In this document: in pieces, positions 1 through 7,254 of the stretch | Layout of the letters: every line of letters begins with the position of its first letter | How positions within the stretch are numbered: position 1 is the stretch's first letter | Origin: an uncultured Flavobacteriales bacterium | Lineage (GTDB): Bacteria; Bacteroidota; Bacteroidia; Flavobacteriales_D; Sanyastnellaceae | Direction: 5' to 3' | Length of the DNA: 12,103 bases | Assembly (NCBI GenBank): GCA_937897625.1 | Contig: CALCNZ010000038.1 | Location: 1-12,103, forward strand | Translations under genes and position numbers: made by a program | Notes under the pieces: generated by a model | Seen by the model: the letters and a program-made list of their open reading frames with translations, nothing else | Database searches by the model: none | What the model was told of the DNA's origin: nothing

Positions 1-2
1 CA

Positions 3-44
3 TTGGAACAACATCAAAAACGTTTATCGTTCAATAATAAATGA
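3..44 (+). CDS. Possible 3' end of an upstream gene (partial)
   Basis: Read from position 3, the first bases encode LEQHQKRLSFNNK and end at a TGA at 42-44. That TGA overlaps the ATG of the TonB receptor gene as ATGA. The same ATGA overlap joins gldH and mtaB in this window, and the peptide is polar and helix-like, so it may be the tail of a cotranscribed upstream gene. Another frame (from position 2) also ends here, as IGTTSKTFIVQ with TAA at 35-37, and I cannot choose between the two. There is too little sequence to name a product. Confidence 0.25.
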   Translation: MEQHQKRLSFNNK

Positions 45-2455
45 AGAATATTTTTATTTCGAAGACAGCAAAGTGGATTTCACTTTGCTGTTTTTGTTTC
101 GTGAGTAACCTATTGTTTGCTCAGATCGTTCGAAAAGATATGGGCTATGAAGTCCTTGAAGATTCAGCTTTAGTGACCATTGAAGTTTATGACAGCTATA
201 CTGGATATCCAATTCAGGCAAAGGCTCAAGTTGGGAATCAAACATTTCAATGCAACGAGTTGGGTAGAGTTTCTGTTTACTGTAAAATCAGAAAGTGTGT
301 CAATTTTTTTGCTGAGGGTTATTCCGAAAGAGGATATTGCTTGAGCAAGGATATAGAGTTTAAAAAGAATGAAGTGATTCGACTGGACATGAATCCGATT
401 TCAAAGCAGATGGAGGCATTGACTGTTATTGGGTATAGCAACAAGCGTAGCAATTTGAGCACGCCTGCAAGTGTGGGTATTTCGAAAATTGGGCAGCACT
501 ACGGAGATGGATCTTCGCTTCAAAATGCATTCAATTCTGTGAGCGGAGTGTCTTACGATTCGCGCGGTTATGGAGGAAGTACACGATTGAATATTCGAGG
601 AAGTTTTTACCGAGCGCCGACCACCATTCGAAATGTGAAGATGTATTGGAAGGGAATTGCAATGACCAGCGCAGACGGGCAAACGCCATTGGAAATAGTG
701 GATCCGTCGAACGTAGCCAATGCGAATATTCTGAAAGGTCCGGGCAGTGGGGTATGGGGAAATGGAACAGGCGGAATTATTTTGTTCACACCTTATTCTT
801 TGAACCAGACTGTATTTGCGAAGGCGCAATTCGAACACGGTGAATTTGGATACAACAAAACGGTTTATCAGGCTGGAGCAAGCAAGAACGGTTTCAGTTT
901 AATGGTGAGCCAAGTGAATCAAGAAACGAACGGCTACCGCAAGCAAGAAGCGAATAAGAAAGAGCAAACGCTTCTGGAGTTTTCAGCCAACACCAAACGC
1001 TGGAAGCATTACGTTATGGCCATGCGATACAAAGGTTATTGGGAATTGCCGGGTGCCATTTCAGCCTCTCAAATGGCTGTAGATCCGCGTCAGGCCAATG
1101 CGTTCAGCGTAGCGAATAACGCACACGTCGATCGATCGAGAGACATGATTGGATATTCAGGAGAATATCTTTCGAAAAAGAATTTTTTACTTGAGCTTTC
1201 AGCGAATCTCTTTCAAACCGAAAAAATAAATCCATACGGAACCTCTGCAGCTTCAAGCGGATACAAAGATGAATCTGCCGTTGGAAAAGGTCAACGAGCG
1301 TTGTTGTCGAAAGCTTTCGACTTAAATAAAAATGGAAAGTTTCCTGTTAAGTTGAAGACTTCGTTGGGAGAAGAAATGCAGTTTGAAACGTTTCACTTGA
1401 ATGAATTCGGATTGTTGAACGGCGCTTCGAACGGTGTTTCGAAATACAACTTCAACGTGGATTACATCACCTCGAATTTTTTCTATCAGGTGGAAGCGGA
1501 AGTGGCGAAACGATTGTTCGCGACGGCTTCTGTTGGATTGAACAACACCCAAGCAAGAATAACAGGAACCTCTAAAGACGCCGCGCAGCAAGTGGTTGCG
1601 GTGGAAGCCTATACCAACGCGAATCCGCAAGCAAGGCTTTATCCGAATGTTGGAATCAGTTACTCGCTTTTGAAAAGTGAGAAAAATGGAGATTGGAACG
1701 CTTTCGGAAACTACAGCACGGGTAGCAGCGCGCCTACGGTGTTTGAGCAATACGATTATTCGAATCAGTTGTTAAATACGAATTTGAAAAATGAATTTGC
1801 GCGTAATGTTGAATTCGGTGTGAAGGGTGCAGGGAAGTTGTGGTTCGTTGAAATGAGTGTCTACGATCAGCAAATTAAAGATGCAATTGTACCGAAGGCA
1901 GGCTTGTACAACGGCTACTATTCAACCTACATCAACGCAGGAAAGTTGGTTCAACAGGGCTTGGAAGTTTCAGCAAGGAAGACATGGGAATTTGAGAGGT
2001 CTACTTTAGAGACATGGACCAGTGGTTCGTGGACGAACTATCAATTGGAAGGAGAAAGCGGAACCGGTCGCATGCCTGGAATGCCTATGGCGCAATGCAA
2101 CGGCGGAGTGAATTTCAAGATTGATAAAGGATTCGGAATAGGTGCAACCAATCAATGGACAGACAAGGCTCCGCTGAATTCCGCGCATACCGATTGGTCG
2201 GCCGCGAGGAATGTTTTGAATTCTGAATTGACCTACGGACATTCGTTTGTCAAGCGCGACGAAGTTGCAGGCGATTACGACTTGGTGCAACGCATTCGAT
2301 CTATTGGCACGTTGAATATAAACGTCGGAGTAAACAATGTTTTAAATACAACCTACACTACATTCTATCAATTGAACGCGTCGTATGGGAAGTTCTTTAA
2401 TCCGATGGCAAGAAGAAATTTTTATTCAGGAATTACACTGCGCTTCTTCTTGTAA
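41..2455 (+). CDS. TonB-dependent outer-membrane receptor
   Basis: An outer-membrane beta-barrel transporter that takes up a scarce substrate using energy from TonB-ExbBD. Residues 1-27 form a signal peptide with likely cleavage between A27 and Q28. Residues about 44-116 form a carboxypeptidase-regulatory-like beta-sandwich, common in Bacteroidota receptors. A TonB-box-like stretch (EALTVIGYS) lies near 125-133. The plug covers about 140-250, with typical motifs LNIRGS (183-188), ILKGPGSGVWG (230-240) and GTGGIILFTP (242-251). The rest is a barrel ending in an aromatic-rich strand (FYSGITLRFFL). Its 804 residues are normal for a full-length receptor. The plug resembles iron-complex (FecA-like) receptors, but the substrate cannot be read from the sequence. 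The N-terminal domain has four cysteines (71, 81, 86, 100), which is unusual. No Shine-Dalgarno sequence or TAnnTTTG box is visible in the 40 bases upstream, so the promoter may lie outside the window. Confidence 0.93.
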   Translation: MKNIFISKTAKWISLCCFCFVSNLLFAQIVRKDMGYEVLEDSALVTIEVYDSYTGYPIQAKAQVGNQTFQCNELGRVSVYCKIRKCVNFFAEGYSERGYCLSKDIEFKKNEVIRLDMNPISKQMEALTVIGYSNKRSNLSTPASVGISKIGQHYGDGSSLQNAFNSVSGVSYDSRGYGGSTRLNIRGSFYRAPTTIRNVKMYWKGIAMTSADGQTPLEIVDPSNVANANILKGPGSGVWGNGTGGIILFTPYSLNQTVFAKAQFEHGEFGYNKTVYQAGASKNGFSLMVSQVNQETNGYRKQEANKKEQTLLEFSANTKRWKHYVMAMRYKGYWELPGAISASQMAVDPRQANAFSVANNAHVDRSRDMIGYSGEYLSKKNFLLELSANLFQTEKINPYGTSAASSGYKDESAVGKGQRALLSKAFDLNKNGKFPVKLKTSLGEEMQFETFHLNEFGLLNGASNGVSKYNFNVDYITSNFFYQVEAEVAKRLFATASVGLNNTQARITGTSKDAAQQVVAVEAYTNANPQARLYPNVGISYSLLKSEKNGDWNAFGNYSTGSSAPTVFEQYDYSNQLLNTNLKNEFARNVEFGVKGAGKLWFVEMSVYDQQIKDAIVPKAGLYNGYYSTYINAGKLVQQGLEVSARKTWEFERSTLETWTSGSWTNYQLEGESGTGRMPGMPMAQCNGGVNFKIDKGFGIGATNQWTDKAPLNSAHTDWSAARNVLNSELTYGHSFVKRDEVAGDYDLVQRIRSIGTLNINVGVNNVLNTTYTTFYQLNASYGKFFNPMARRNFYSGITLRFFL

Positions 2456-2460
2456 ATTTG
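2453..2460 (+). promoter_or_regulatory. Bacteroidota -7 promoter box (TAAATTTG) for the gldH-mtaB pair
   Basis: TAAATTTG is an exact match to the Bacteroidota -7 consensus TAnnTTTG. It uses the TAA stop codon of the receptor gene as its first three bases and ends 4 nt before the gldH ATG. Known -7 boxes start transcription a few bases downstream, so transcription would begin at or next to the ATG and the mRNA would be leaderless or nearly so. No clear -33 TTG element is seen at the expected distance. Confidence 0.6.
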
Positions 2461-2464
2461 CCGC

Positions 2465-2941
2465 ATGTTCAGAAAAGGCTTTTTCTTCTTATTCTTAGTT
2501 GCTTTTGGAATGGCGGGTTGCGATCCAGCTCCTATTGCAGAAGCGAAATTTGAATTCGACGAAAGTCTTCAATGGAAAAAGAGCGAGCCCGTTTCGTTGA
2601 AGTTAGATATTCGTGAAAACGCAGAACCGTGCGAGTTGTATTTAGATGTTCGTTATACCACGCTTTTTCCTTTCGATAAATTGGAGTTACACATGAAAGA
2701 AATTTCAGAACAGGGCGTTGTAGTTCCGCGCGATGTGATTGTTGAAATAAGAGACAAGGATGGATTTGTTGGTGACATTAGCGGCGATATTGGAGACATT
2801 GAACATTTACTAGATGCGAATAAGCAATACGAAGATCATGGCGTTTATACCTATGAGATTTCGTTTAATAACCCGGTAGATGTGTTGTTGGGAATAATGG
2901 AGCTTCGTTTAAGAGCAGTTCCAAAAGCGAAGAAGTCATGA
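2465..2941 (+). CDS. gldH: GldH-like gliding-motility lipoprotein
   Basis: A 158-residue lipoprotein. A hydrophobic signal (residues 5-18) leads to a lipobox GMAGC with the lipidated cysteine at C19. The mature part matches what I know of GldH: WKK near 37, LDIR...LYLDVRYTTLFPF (47-70), a Gly/Asp-rich GDISGDIGDIE segment (103-113), then GVYTYEI (126-132) and LLGIMELRLR (141-150) near the end. GldH is required for gliding and SprB/RemA function in Flavobacterium johnsoniae, but homologues also occur in non-gliding Bacteroidota, so motility is not proven. Its start is fixed by the promoter box 4 nt upstream and by the signal peptide. The stop overlaps the mtaB start as ATGA, suggesting translational coupling. 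Recognition is from memory of conserved motifs only. Confidence 0.7.
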   Translation: MFRKGFFFLFLVAFGMAGCDPAPIAEAKFEFDESLQWKKSEPVSLKLDIRENAEPCELYLDVRYTTLFPFDKLELHMKEISEQGVVVPRDVIVEIRDKDGFVGDISGDIGDIEHLLDANKQYEDHGVYTYEISFNNPVDVLLGIMELRLRAVPKAKKS

Positions 2942-4191
2942 GAGATTTTAAAACATTTTCATTTCATACACTCGGATGTAAGCTCAATTTTTCAGAGTCG
3001 AGCACGCTTGCACGTGATTTTCAAGAACAAGGATATGGAAGAGTAGAATTGGAAGAAGGTCCGGATGTCTTGGTCATTAACACCTGCAGCGTTACCGATG
3101 AAGCCGATCAGAAATGTCGCTATACCGTTCGCAGAGCGAAGCGCTCGAATCCGAATGTCTTCATTGCAGTTATTGGATGTTACGCGCAATTGAAACCCGA
3201 AGAAATTTCGAAGATTGAAGGAGTGAATGTGGTGTTGGGCGCGAATGAAAAATTCAATTTGATTGAGCGCATCAAAGAGTACGACGAATCGGAGGGAAAG
3301 ATTTTCGCAGGGGAAATCAAAGACGTGAAGGAATTCATTCCGTCGTTTTCTTCTGGAGATCGAACGCGAACTTTTTTGAAAGTTCAAGACGGATGCAATT
3401 ATTTCTGCGCGTTTTGCACCATTCCTTTGGCACGAGGAAGATCGCGAAGCGCCAATGTGGAAGCCACGTTGGAAGAAGCGAAGAAGGCCATTGCCGGCGG
3501 GGCAAAGGAAATTGTTCTTACCGGTGTGAACATTGGAGATTTCGGAACTGCGCACAACGAAACGTTGTTGGATTTGATTCAAAAGTTAGACGAGTTAGAC
3601 GGAATAGAGCGTTACAGAATCAGCAGCATTGAACCGAATCTTTTGACGAACGAGATCATAACATTCGTTTCAACTTCGAAACATTTCATGCCGCATTTTC
3701 ATATTCCACTTCAAAGTGGAAGCGACGATATTTTGAAGGGCATGCGTCGCCGATACAGAACCGATTTGTATCGCGAACGAATTGAAAGCATTAAGAAAGC
3801 CATGCCGCATGCGTGCATTGGAGTAGATGTAATTGTTGGTTTTCCCGGAGAAAGCAACGAGCACTTCAACGAGACCGTAGAATTTTTAAAAGATTTGGAC
3901 GTTTCATACTTGCACGTATTCACCTACAGTGAGCGTCCGAACACGACAGCACTTCGTATTGAAGACATTGTCCCCATGGAAGTTCGCAACGAGCGAAATA
4001 AAATCTTACGCTTGTTAAGCGCTAAGAAACGCGCGTCTTTTGACGCGTCGTTTAAAGGCACTGAAGCCAAAGTATTGTGGGAGTCGGTGAACGACGAAGG
4101 AAAGATTTCTGGTTTTACAGAAAATTACATTAAAGTTCAAGTGCCCTTCGACGAATCGCTTTCAAACAGAATTTCTTCCATTACGCTTTAG
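2938..4191 (+). CDS. mtaB: tRNA (t6A37) methylthiotransferase MtaB
   Basis: A radical-SAM enzyme that methylthiolates t6A37 to ms2t6A in tRNAs decoding ANN codons. The N-terminal methylthiotransferase domain has cluster-binding cysteines C14 (TLGCKLN), C50 (INTCSVT) and C81 (IGCYAQ). The radical-SAM CxxxCxxC is C153-C157-C160 in GCNYFCAFC, followed by ARGRSRS. HFHIPLQSGSD and MRRRYRTD are typical of the MtaB group and distinguish it from MiaB and RimO. The C-terminal TRAM-like part (about 373-417, with GFTENYIKVQVP) ends sooner than I would expect, giving 417 residues where family members are often about 430-450. The gene follows gldH with a 4-bp ATGA overlap. Its 3' end overlaps the convergent ATP-grasp-like gene by 11 bp. 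The function is well supported; the reason for the short tail is unknown. Confidence 0.93.
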   Translation: MRDFKTFSFHTLGCKLNFSESSTLARDFQEQGYGRVELEEGPDVLVINTCSVTDEADQKCRYTVRRAKRSNPNVFIAVIGCYAQLKPEEISKIEGVNVVLGANEKFNLIERIKEYDESEGKIFAGEIKDVKEFIPSFSSGDRTRTFLKVQDGCNYFCAFCTIPLARGRSRSANVEATLEEAKKAIAGGAKEIVLTGVNIGDFGTAHNETLLDLIQKLDELDGIERYRISSIEPNLLTNEIITFVSTSKHFMPHFHIPLQSGSDDILKGMRRRYRTDLYRERIESIKKAMPHACIGVDVIVGFPGESNEHFNETVEFLKDLDVSYLHVFTYSERPNTTALRIEDIVPMEVRNERNKILRLLSAKKRASFDASFKGTEAKVLWESVNDEGKISGFTENYIKVQVPFDESLSNRISSITL

Positions 4192-5056
4192 CGTTAATCA
4201 ACTGCATAAACGCTTCTGACAAGATCTTGAGAGCTTTTTCCTGTTCTCTTTTTTTCAAAGGCTCGGGAGGTCCATATGGAGTCTTGTTCACATCTATGAT
4301 GTAAATTTTCTTGTTGCCCTTGTGACGCAAAACATCAAATTCGCAAAAATCGACTTTCATCGCATTCGCATATTTTTCAATTTGTAAAATTTCTTCTTCC
4401 GAAAATATCTCTGAAGGTTTGTGCAAAGTCGCACGGTGCGCTTTGTTGGTGAAACGGTTTTTTTTCGTTTTGAACTTTAAATACACCAATGGAATTTTTC
4501 CTTGTATAACAGGAACGCGAATGTCTACGTATTCGCCAGCTTCGTTTGTGTTGTCTAGAACCTTCTGATACACGGCGTCTGTTTTGGGGAATGAAACAGG
4601 ACACATGACTTCCTGCCCATCGTGAACAGCGTTTTCATCGCTCTTTTCTACAGCAACCCCAATATACGTTTTTGGATTCAAGTTCATCGAATAGCCCAAT
4701 GCTTCAAGGTGAACCACGTGCACGCGTTCCTTTGAAATGTCGGGACAGTTCACATTAATTATTCGTGCTTTCGGGTATTTTCGGCGAAGAGAACTGGCGC
4801 TACCGTAGGTCACGTTTTCAAAATAAATAATCACATCTGGATTACTTACCATCTTATTGGTTAATCGCACACGATTCAATCTCGCTATTTTCGAAAGTGT
4901 TGTTTTTTTGCTTGGATAGGTAGGCGCCGCAACCCAAACCGGAAGCTTTCCGTTATTTTGAAAAAAGTAGTAGCTTTCTCGAATAAGGCACTCAAGGTCT
5001 TTGGAGAGCACCTCGAGAAAAGGCATGCCCCGTCTGTAGTTATTTCTTAATCCCAT
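4181..5056 (-). CDS. Uncharacterised ATP-grasp-like protein
   Basis: A 291-residue soluble protein with no signal peptide. The N-terminal half (about 38-130) looks like a Rossmann-type region, with alternating strands such as PVWVAAP (39-45), DVIIYFE (74-80) and ARIINVNCP (97-105). The C-terminal half carries VDIRVPVIQGKIPLVYLKFK (177-196), a basic RFTNKAHR stretch, then FCEFDVLR (237-244) and IYIIDVNKTPYGPP (251-264). The last two resemble the closing metal/ATP-binding strands of ATP-grasp ligases and kinases, with candidate ligands D241, D255 and N257. ATP-grasp enzymes join a carboxylate to an amine or thiol, or phosphorylate a substrate; the substrate here is unknown. I have seen similar sequences annotated as hypothetical and sometimes near surface-polysaccharide genes, but nothing here points that way. 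It is the last gene of a three-gene operon, overlapping nth by 10 bp. Confidence 0.75.
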   Translation of the reverse strand: MGLRNNYRRGMPFLEVLSKDLECLIRESYYFFQNNGKLPVWVAAPTYPSKKTTLSKIARLNRVRLTNKMVSNPDVIIYFENVTYGSASSLRRKYPKARIINVNCPDISKERVHVVHLEALGYSMNLNPKTYIGVAVEKSDENAVHDGQEVMCPVSFPKTDAVYQKVLDNTNEAGEYVDIRVPVIQGKIPLVYLKFKTKKNRFTNKAHRATLHKPSEIFSEEEILQIEKYANAMKVDFCEFDVLRHKGNKKIYIIDVNKTPYGPPEPLKKREQEKALKILSEAFMQLINAKA

Positions 5057-5685
5057 GAGTTGAATAATTTAGGATTCAATGTCTGTGTTATGAAATCATT
5101 TTTCAGTGAACCGCGAGCAGGTGAGTATTCCCTACCATAAAAAATAATTTGAAGATGAAGTTTGTTCCAACTTTCTTCAGGAAATAATTTCTTCGCGTCG
5201 CGTTCGGTTTGTTCAACAGACTTTCCGTTGGTTAACTTCCAACGGGTCATCAATCGCTGAATGTGGGTGTCTACAGGGAAGGCAGGAACACCGAACGCCT
5301 GAGACATGACAACACTTGCGGTCTTGTGTCCTACGCCAGGCAAGGCTTCTAGCGATTCGAACGAAGCAGGGACTTCACCGTTGTGTTCGTTAATAAGAAT
5401 ATGCGAAAGGTTGAAGATGGCTTTACTCTTTGCCGGAGAGAGCCCGCATGGTTTGATTATTTCTCGAATTTCTTCAATGCTTAATTTAATCATGTCGAAC
5501 GGATTGTTCGCGCGTTTGAAGAGGTGAGGCGTGATGGTATTCACTCGAGCGTCTGTGCATTGAGCCGAAAGCAACACCGCGATCAATAGAGTAAACGCAT
5601 CGGAGTGATCCAAAGGAATGGGTGTCTCTGGATAAAGTTTTTCCAATTCAATTCGCACATAGTCAGCCGCCTCTTTCTTTCGCAT
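5047..5685 (-). CDS. nth: Endonuclease III (DNA glycosylase/AP lyase), iron-sulfur cysteines absent
   Basis: A base-excision repair enzyme that removes oxidised pyrimidines and cleaves abasic sites. The helix-hairpin-helix is LPGVGHKTASVV (115-126) with catalytic lysine K121; the catalytic aspartate is D139 in FPVDTHIQR. These match E. coli K120 and D138 with an offset of one. The early LLSAQCTD motif (38-45) is also typical. The four C-terminal cysteines that hold the [4Fe-4S] cluster in E. coli are all missing: the first position is S188 in YGREYSPARG, and no cysteine follows C80. I chose the ATG at 5685, giving 212 residues, because it overlaps the previous stop as TAATG and fits the family length (E. 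coli, 211). A start at 5751 would add 22 residues inside the upstream gene. I recall similar cluster-less forms in Flavobacteriales. Confidence 0.92.
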   Translation of the reverse strand: MRKKEAADYVRIELEKLYPETPIPLDHSDAFTLLIAVLLSAQCTDARVNTITPHLFKRANNPFDMIKLSIEEIREIIKPCGLSPAKSKAIFNLSHILINEHNGEVPASFESLEALPGVGHKTASVVMSQAFGVPAFPVDTHIQRLMTRWKLTNGKSVEQTERDAKKLFPEESWNKLHLQIIFYGREYSPARGSLKNDFITQTLNPKLFNSWD

Positions 5686-6182
5686 TATGGAATGAATTGA
5701 AATTGTTTTTTGTCTTTGGTGAAGTACTCGCGCTTTGTTTGTCCGTTCCATCGAACTTCAACAATGTTTTGCTGATCGGTGTAAAGGTCGAGTAAAATTG
5801 TATTCGTTACAATAACTGAATTGGGTTCGAAATAACTTCCTTCAATGAACAAGGTAGTCATGTCGTTGTCTGCGCTATACCCCAAGAAATTCAAGACTAC
5901 ATTTCTTCCTCCTACCTGCAGACTGAGGTTGTCTCCTATGTATTTCTTTACGCATTCATACACTTCTGGAGTTTGCGGATAAAGCGCTTGGTAGCGCGAG
6001 TTCTTGTTTTCTAAGACATGCTCTAAATCGTCGGTGAAAATCTTAGAAGTAATTTCAATGGCTCTCGTTTGGGCATTGAATTCTATAGATGTATTGCTTA
6101 AATAGAATTTGTGAACGAGCGGTGCAGAGGCTTGAAGGGCTAGGGTAAAAAACGCGAGAAAAAATATGGCTGCCGATTTCAT
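5685..6182 (-). CDS. Secreted DUF6702 family protein
   Basis: A 165-residue protein with a signal peptide (KSAAIFFLAFFTLALQASA), cleaved near residue 19-20, so probably periplasmic or outer-membrane associated. The mature start HKFYLSNTSIEFN followed by IEITSKIFTDDLEHVL matches DUF6702, a Bacteroidota family of unknown function. Later strands (LNFLGY, TTLFIEG, NTILLDLY) suggest a beta-rich fold. The ATG at 6182 is preferred over a TTG at 6197: it puts the charged signal-peptide start first, and the bases just upstream look like a promoter. It is the first gene of an operon with nth (TAATG overlap) and the ATP-grasp-like gene. It also lies divergent to nrnA across 46 bp. Family members are, to my recollection, often near metallopeptidase genes; none is seen here. 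Confidence 0.8.
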   Translation of the reverse strand: MKSAAIFFLAFFTLALQASAPLVHKFYLSNTSIEFNAQTRAIEITSKIFTDDLEHVLENKNSRYQALYPQTPEVYECVKKYIGDNLSLQVGGRNVVLNFLGYSADNDMTTLFIEGSYFEPNSVIVTNTILLDLYTDQQNIVEVRWNGQTKREYFTKDKKQFQFIP

Positions 6183-6187
6183 CTTGC

Positions 6188-6194
6188 CAAAATA
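6188..6194 (-). promoter_or_regulatory. Possible degenerate -7 box (TATTTTG) for the DUF6702-nth operon
   Basis: On the minus strand TATTTTG lies 5 nt before the ATG at 6182. It matches TAnnTTTG only if the internal spacer is one base short. The position relative to the start codon resembles the two perfect boxes in this window, so it may be the promoter and the transcript may be nearly leaderless. This is a weak call. Confidence 0.3.
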
Positions 6195-6216
6195 CAACGA
6201 ATTCTTCTTTACGCAT

Positions 6217-6224
6217 TACCTTTG
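6217..6224 (+). promoter_or_regulatory. Bacteroidota -7 promoter box (TACCTTTG) for the nrnA operon
   Basis: TACCTTTG is an exact match to TAnnTTTG and ends 4 nt before the nrnA ATG at 6229, the same spacing as at gldH. A transcription start at or beside the ATG would follow. The box sits in the 46-bp gap between nrnA and the divergent DUF6702 gene. No convincing -33 element is seen. Confidence 0.6.
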
Positions 6225-6228
6225 AAGC

Positions 6229-7254
6229 ATGTTAAAATGCACATTGAACAGTGATGAACTCGCGAAGGCAAAATCCATTGTCGATTCAGCGAAAAAAATA
6301 GTTATTTCAACACACATCTCGCCAGACGGCGATGCTGTAGGTTCTTCATGCGCCATGGCGCAAATGCTGGTGAAGTTGGGAAAGGAAGTTACCATAGTGC
6401 TTCCAGACCATGCACCAACTTATTTGAGTTGGTTGTCGGGAAATGAATACGTGGTCGTATGCAAAGAGCAATCGGAAGAAACGGCCAAACGCATTGAAGA
6501 AGCAGATGCTATTTTCATTTTAGATTACAACCATTTGGGAAGAATTGGCGAGGGGGTGAAGAAGATGTTAGACGCTCAAGTTGGAAACAAGCCTTTCATT
6601 TTAATCGATCACCACGAACAGCCTGCCACGTTCCCCGATGTGGTCTATTCAGACACAAGTATTTGTAGCACATGTGAAATGGTTTTTCATTTCGCTGGCG
6701 CAATGAATTGGTTGGAGCTCATAGATGTTCCAACGGCTCAAGCCATTTACTGTGGAATTATGACCGACACCATGTCGTTTCGCTTTCCAAGTGTGAGTCC
6801 AGAAACACACGAGATAGCAGCATGGCTCATGCGCAAAGGCTTGAAGCCGCATATGGTGCATGAAAACGTATTGGATTCACAGCGTGTGGATCGCTTGCGT
6901 TTAATGGGATATGCGCTGTCAGAGTGCATGACTGTGCTTCCAGAATACAAGGCTGCATTCATTGCCATTACCAAAGAAAAGCTCGATCAGTTTCAGCCAC
7001 AGTCAGGCGATACAGAAGGATTAGTGAATATGGCGTTAAGTGTTGAAGGAACGACCATTGCTGCGTTTTTCAGAGAAGACGAAGATTGCGTTCGTATCAG
7101 TTTCAGAAGTAAAGGAACGCGTGATGTGAATCAAATGGCGCGCGCGCATTTCAATGGGGGTGGACACAAGAATGCAGCTGGCGCGCGCTTGCATGAATCG
7201 CTTGAACATACGATTGCGAAGTTTATTGAGTTATTGGAAAAAGAAGAAATCTAA
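6229..7254 (+). CDS. nrnA: DHH/DHHA1 phosphoesterase: oligoribonuclease / pAp phosphatase NrnA
   Basis: A cytoplasmic enzyme that degrades very short RNAs and, in characterised NrnA proteins, dephosphorylates 3'-phosphoadenosine 5'-phosphate. The DHH domain shows STHISPDGDAVGSS (H29, D33, D35), LDYNHLGRIG (D99), the signature IDHH (D127-H128-H129) and GIMTDTMSFRF (D180), which together bind the metal pair. The C-terminal DHHA1 domain ends with RSKGTRDVNQMA and the substrate-binding GGGH loop (310-313) followed by AAGA. All key residues are present and 341 residues is normal. It is the first gene of a plus-strand operon; its TAA overlaps the next start as TAATG. The start is supported by the promoter box 4 nt upstream. 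Whether it acts more on nanoRNA or on pAp cannot be decided from sequence. Confidence 0.92.
   Translation: MLKCTLNSDELAKAKSIVDSAKKIVISTHISPDGDAVGSSCAMAQMLVKLGKEVTIVLPDHAPTYLSWLSGNEYVVVCKEQSEETAKRIEEADAIFILDYNHLGRIGEGVKKMLDAQVGNKPFILIDHHEQPATFPDVVYSDTSICSTCEMVFHFAGAMNWLELIDVPTAQAIYCGIMTDTMSFRFPSVSPETHEIAAWLMRKGLKPHMVHENVLDSQRVDRLRLMGYALSECMTVLPEYKAAFIAITKEKLDQFQPQSGDTEGLVNMALSVEGTTIAAFFREDEDCVRISFRSKGTRDVNQMARAHFNGGGHKNAAGARLHESLEHTIAKFIELLEKEEI

Noticed and set aside
401..838. Antisense open frame of 145 codons within the TonB receptor gene (also one at 1322-1750)
   Set aside because: Arg/Ser/His-rich translations without motifs, lying opposite a clearly coding frame.
2992..3582. 196-codon open frame antisense to mtaB
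   Set aside because: It is a shadow of the mtaB codon pattern: its composition is unlike a folded protein (runs of R, N, S and F), and it has no recognisable motif.
4181..4197. Inverted repeat TTACGC/GCGTTAA at the mtaB/ATP-grasp junction as a bidirectional terminator
   Set aside because: The paired stem is only about 4-5 bp, with a mismatch and no T tract; too weak to call a terminator.
5686..5751. N-terminal extension of endonuclease III to an ATG at 5751
   Set aside because: It would lie inside the DUF6702 gene, has no family similarity, and the ATG at 5685 matches the E. coli length and a TAATG coupling site.
6182..6197. TTG start for the DUF6702 protein, 5 codons upstream
   Set aside because: The added residues YFGK would precede an otherwise standard signal peptide, and they overlap the likely promoter bases. 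The ATG at 6182 fits better.
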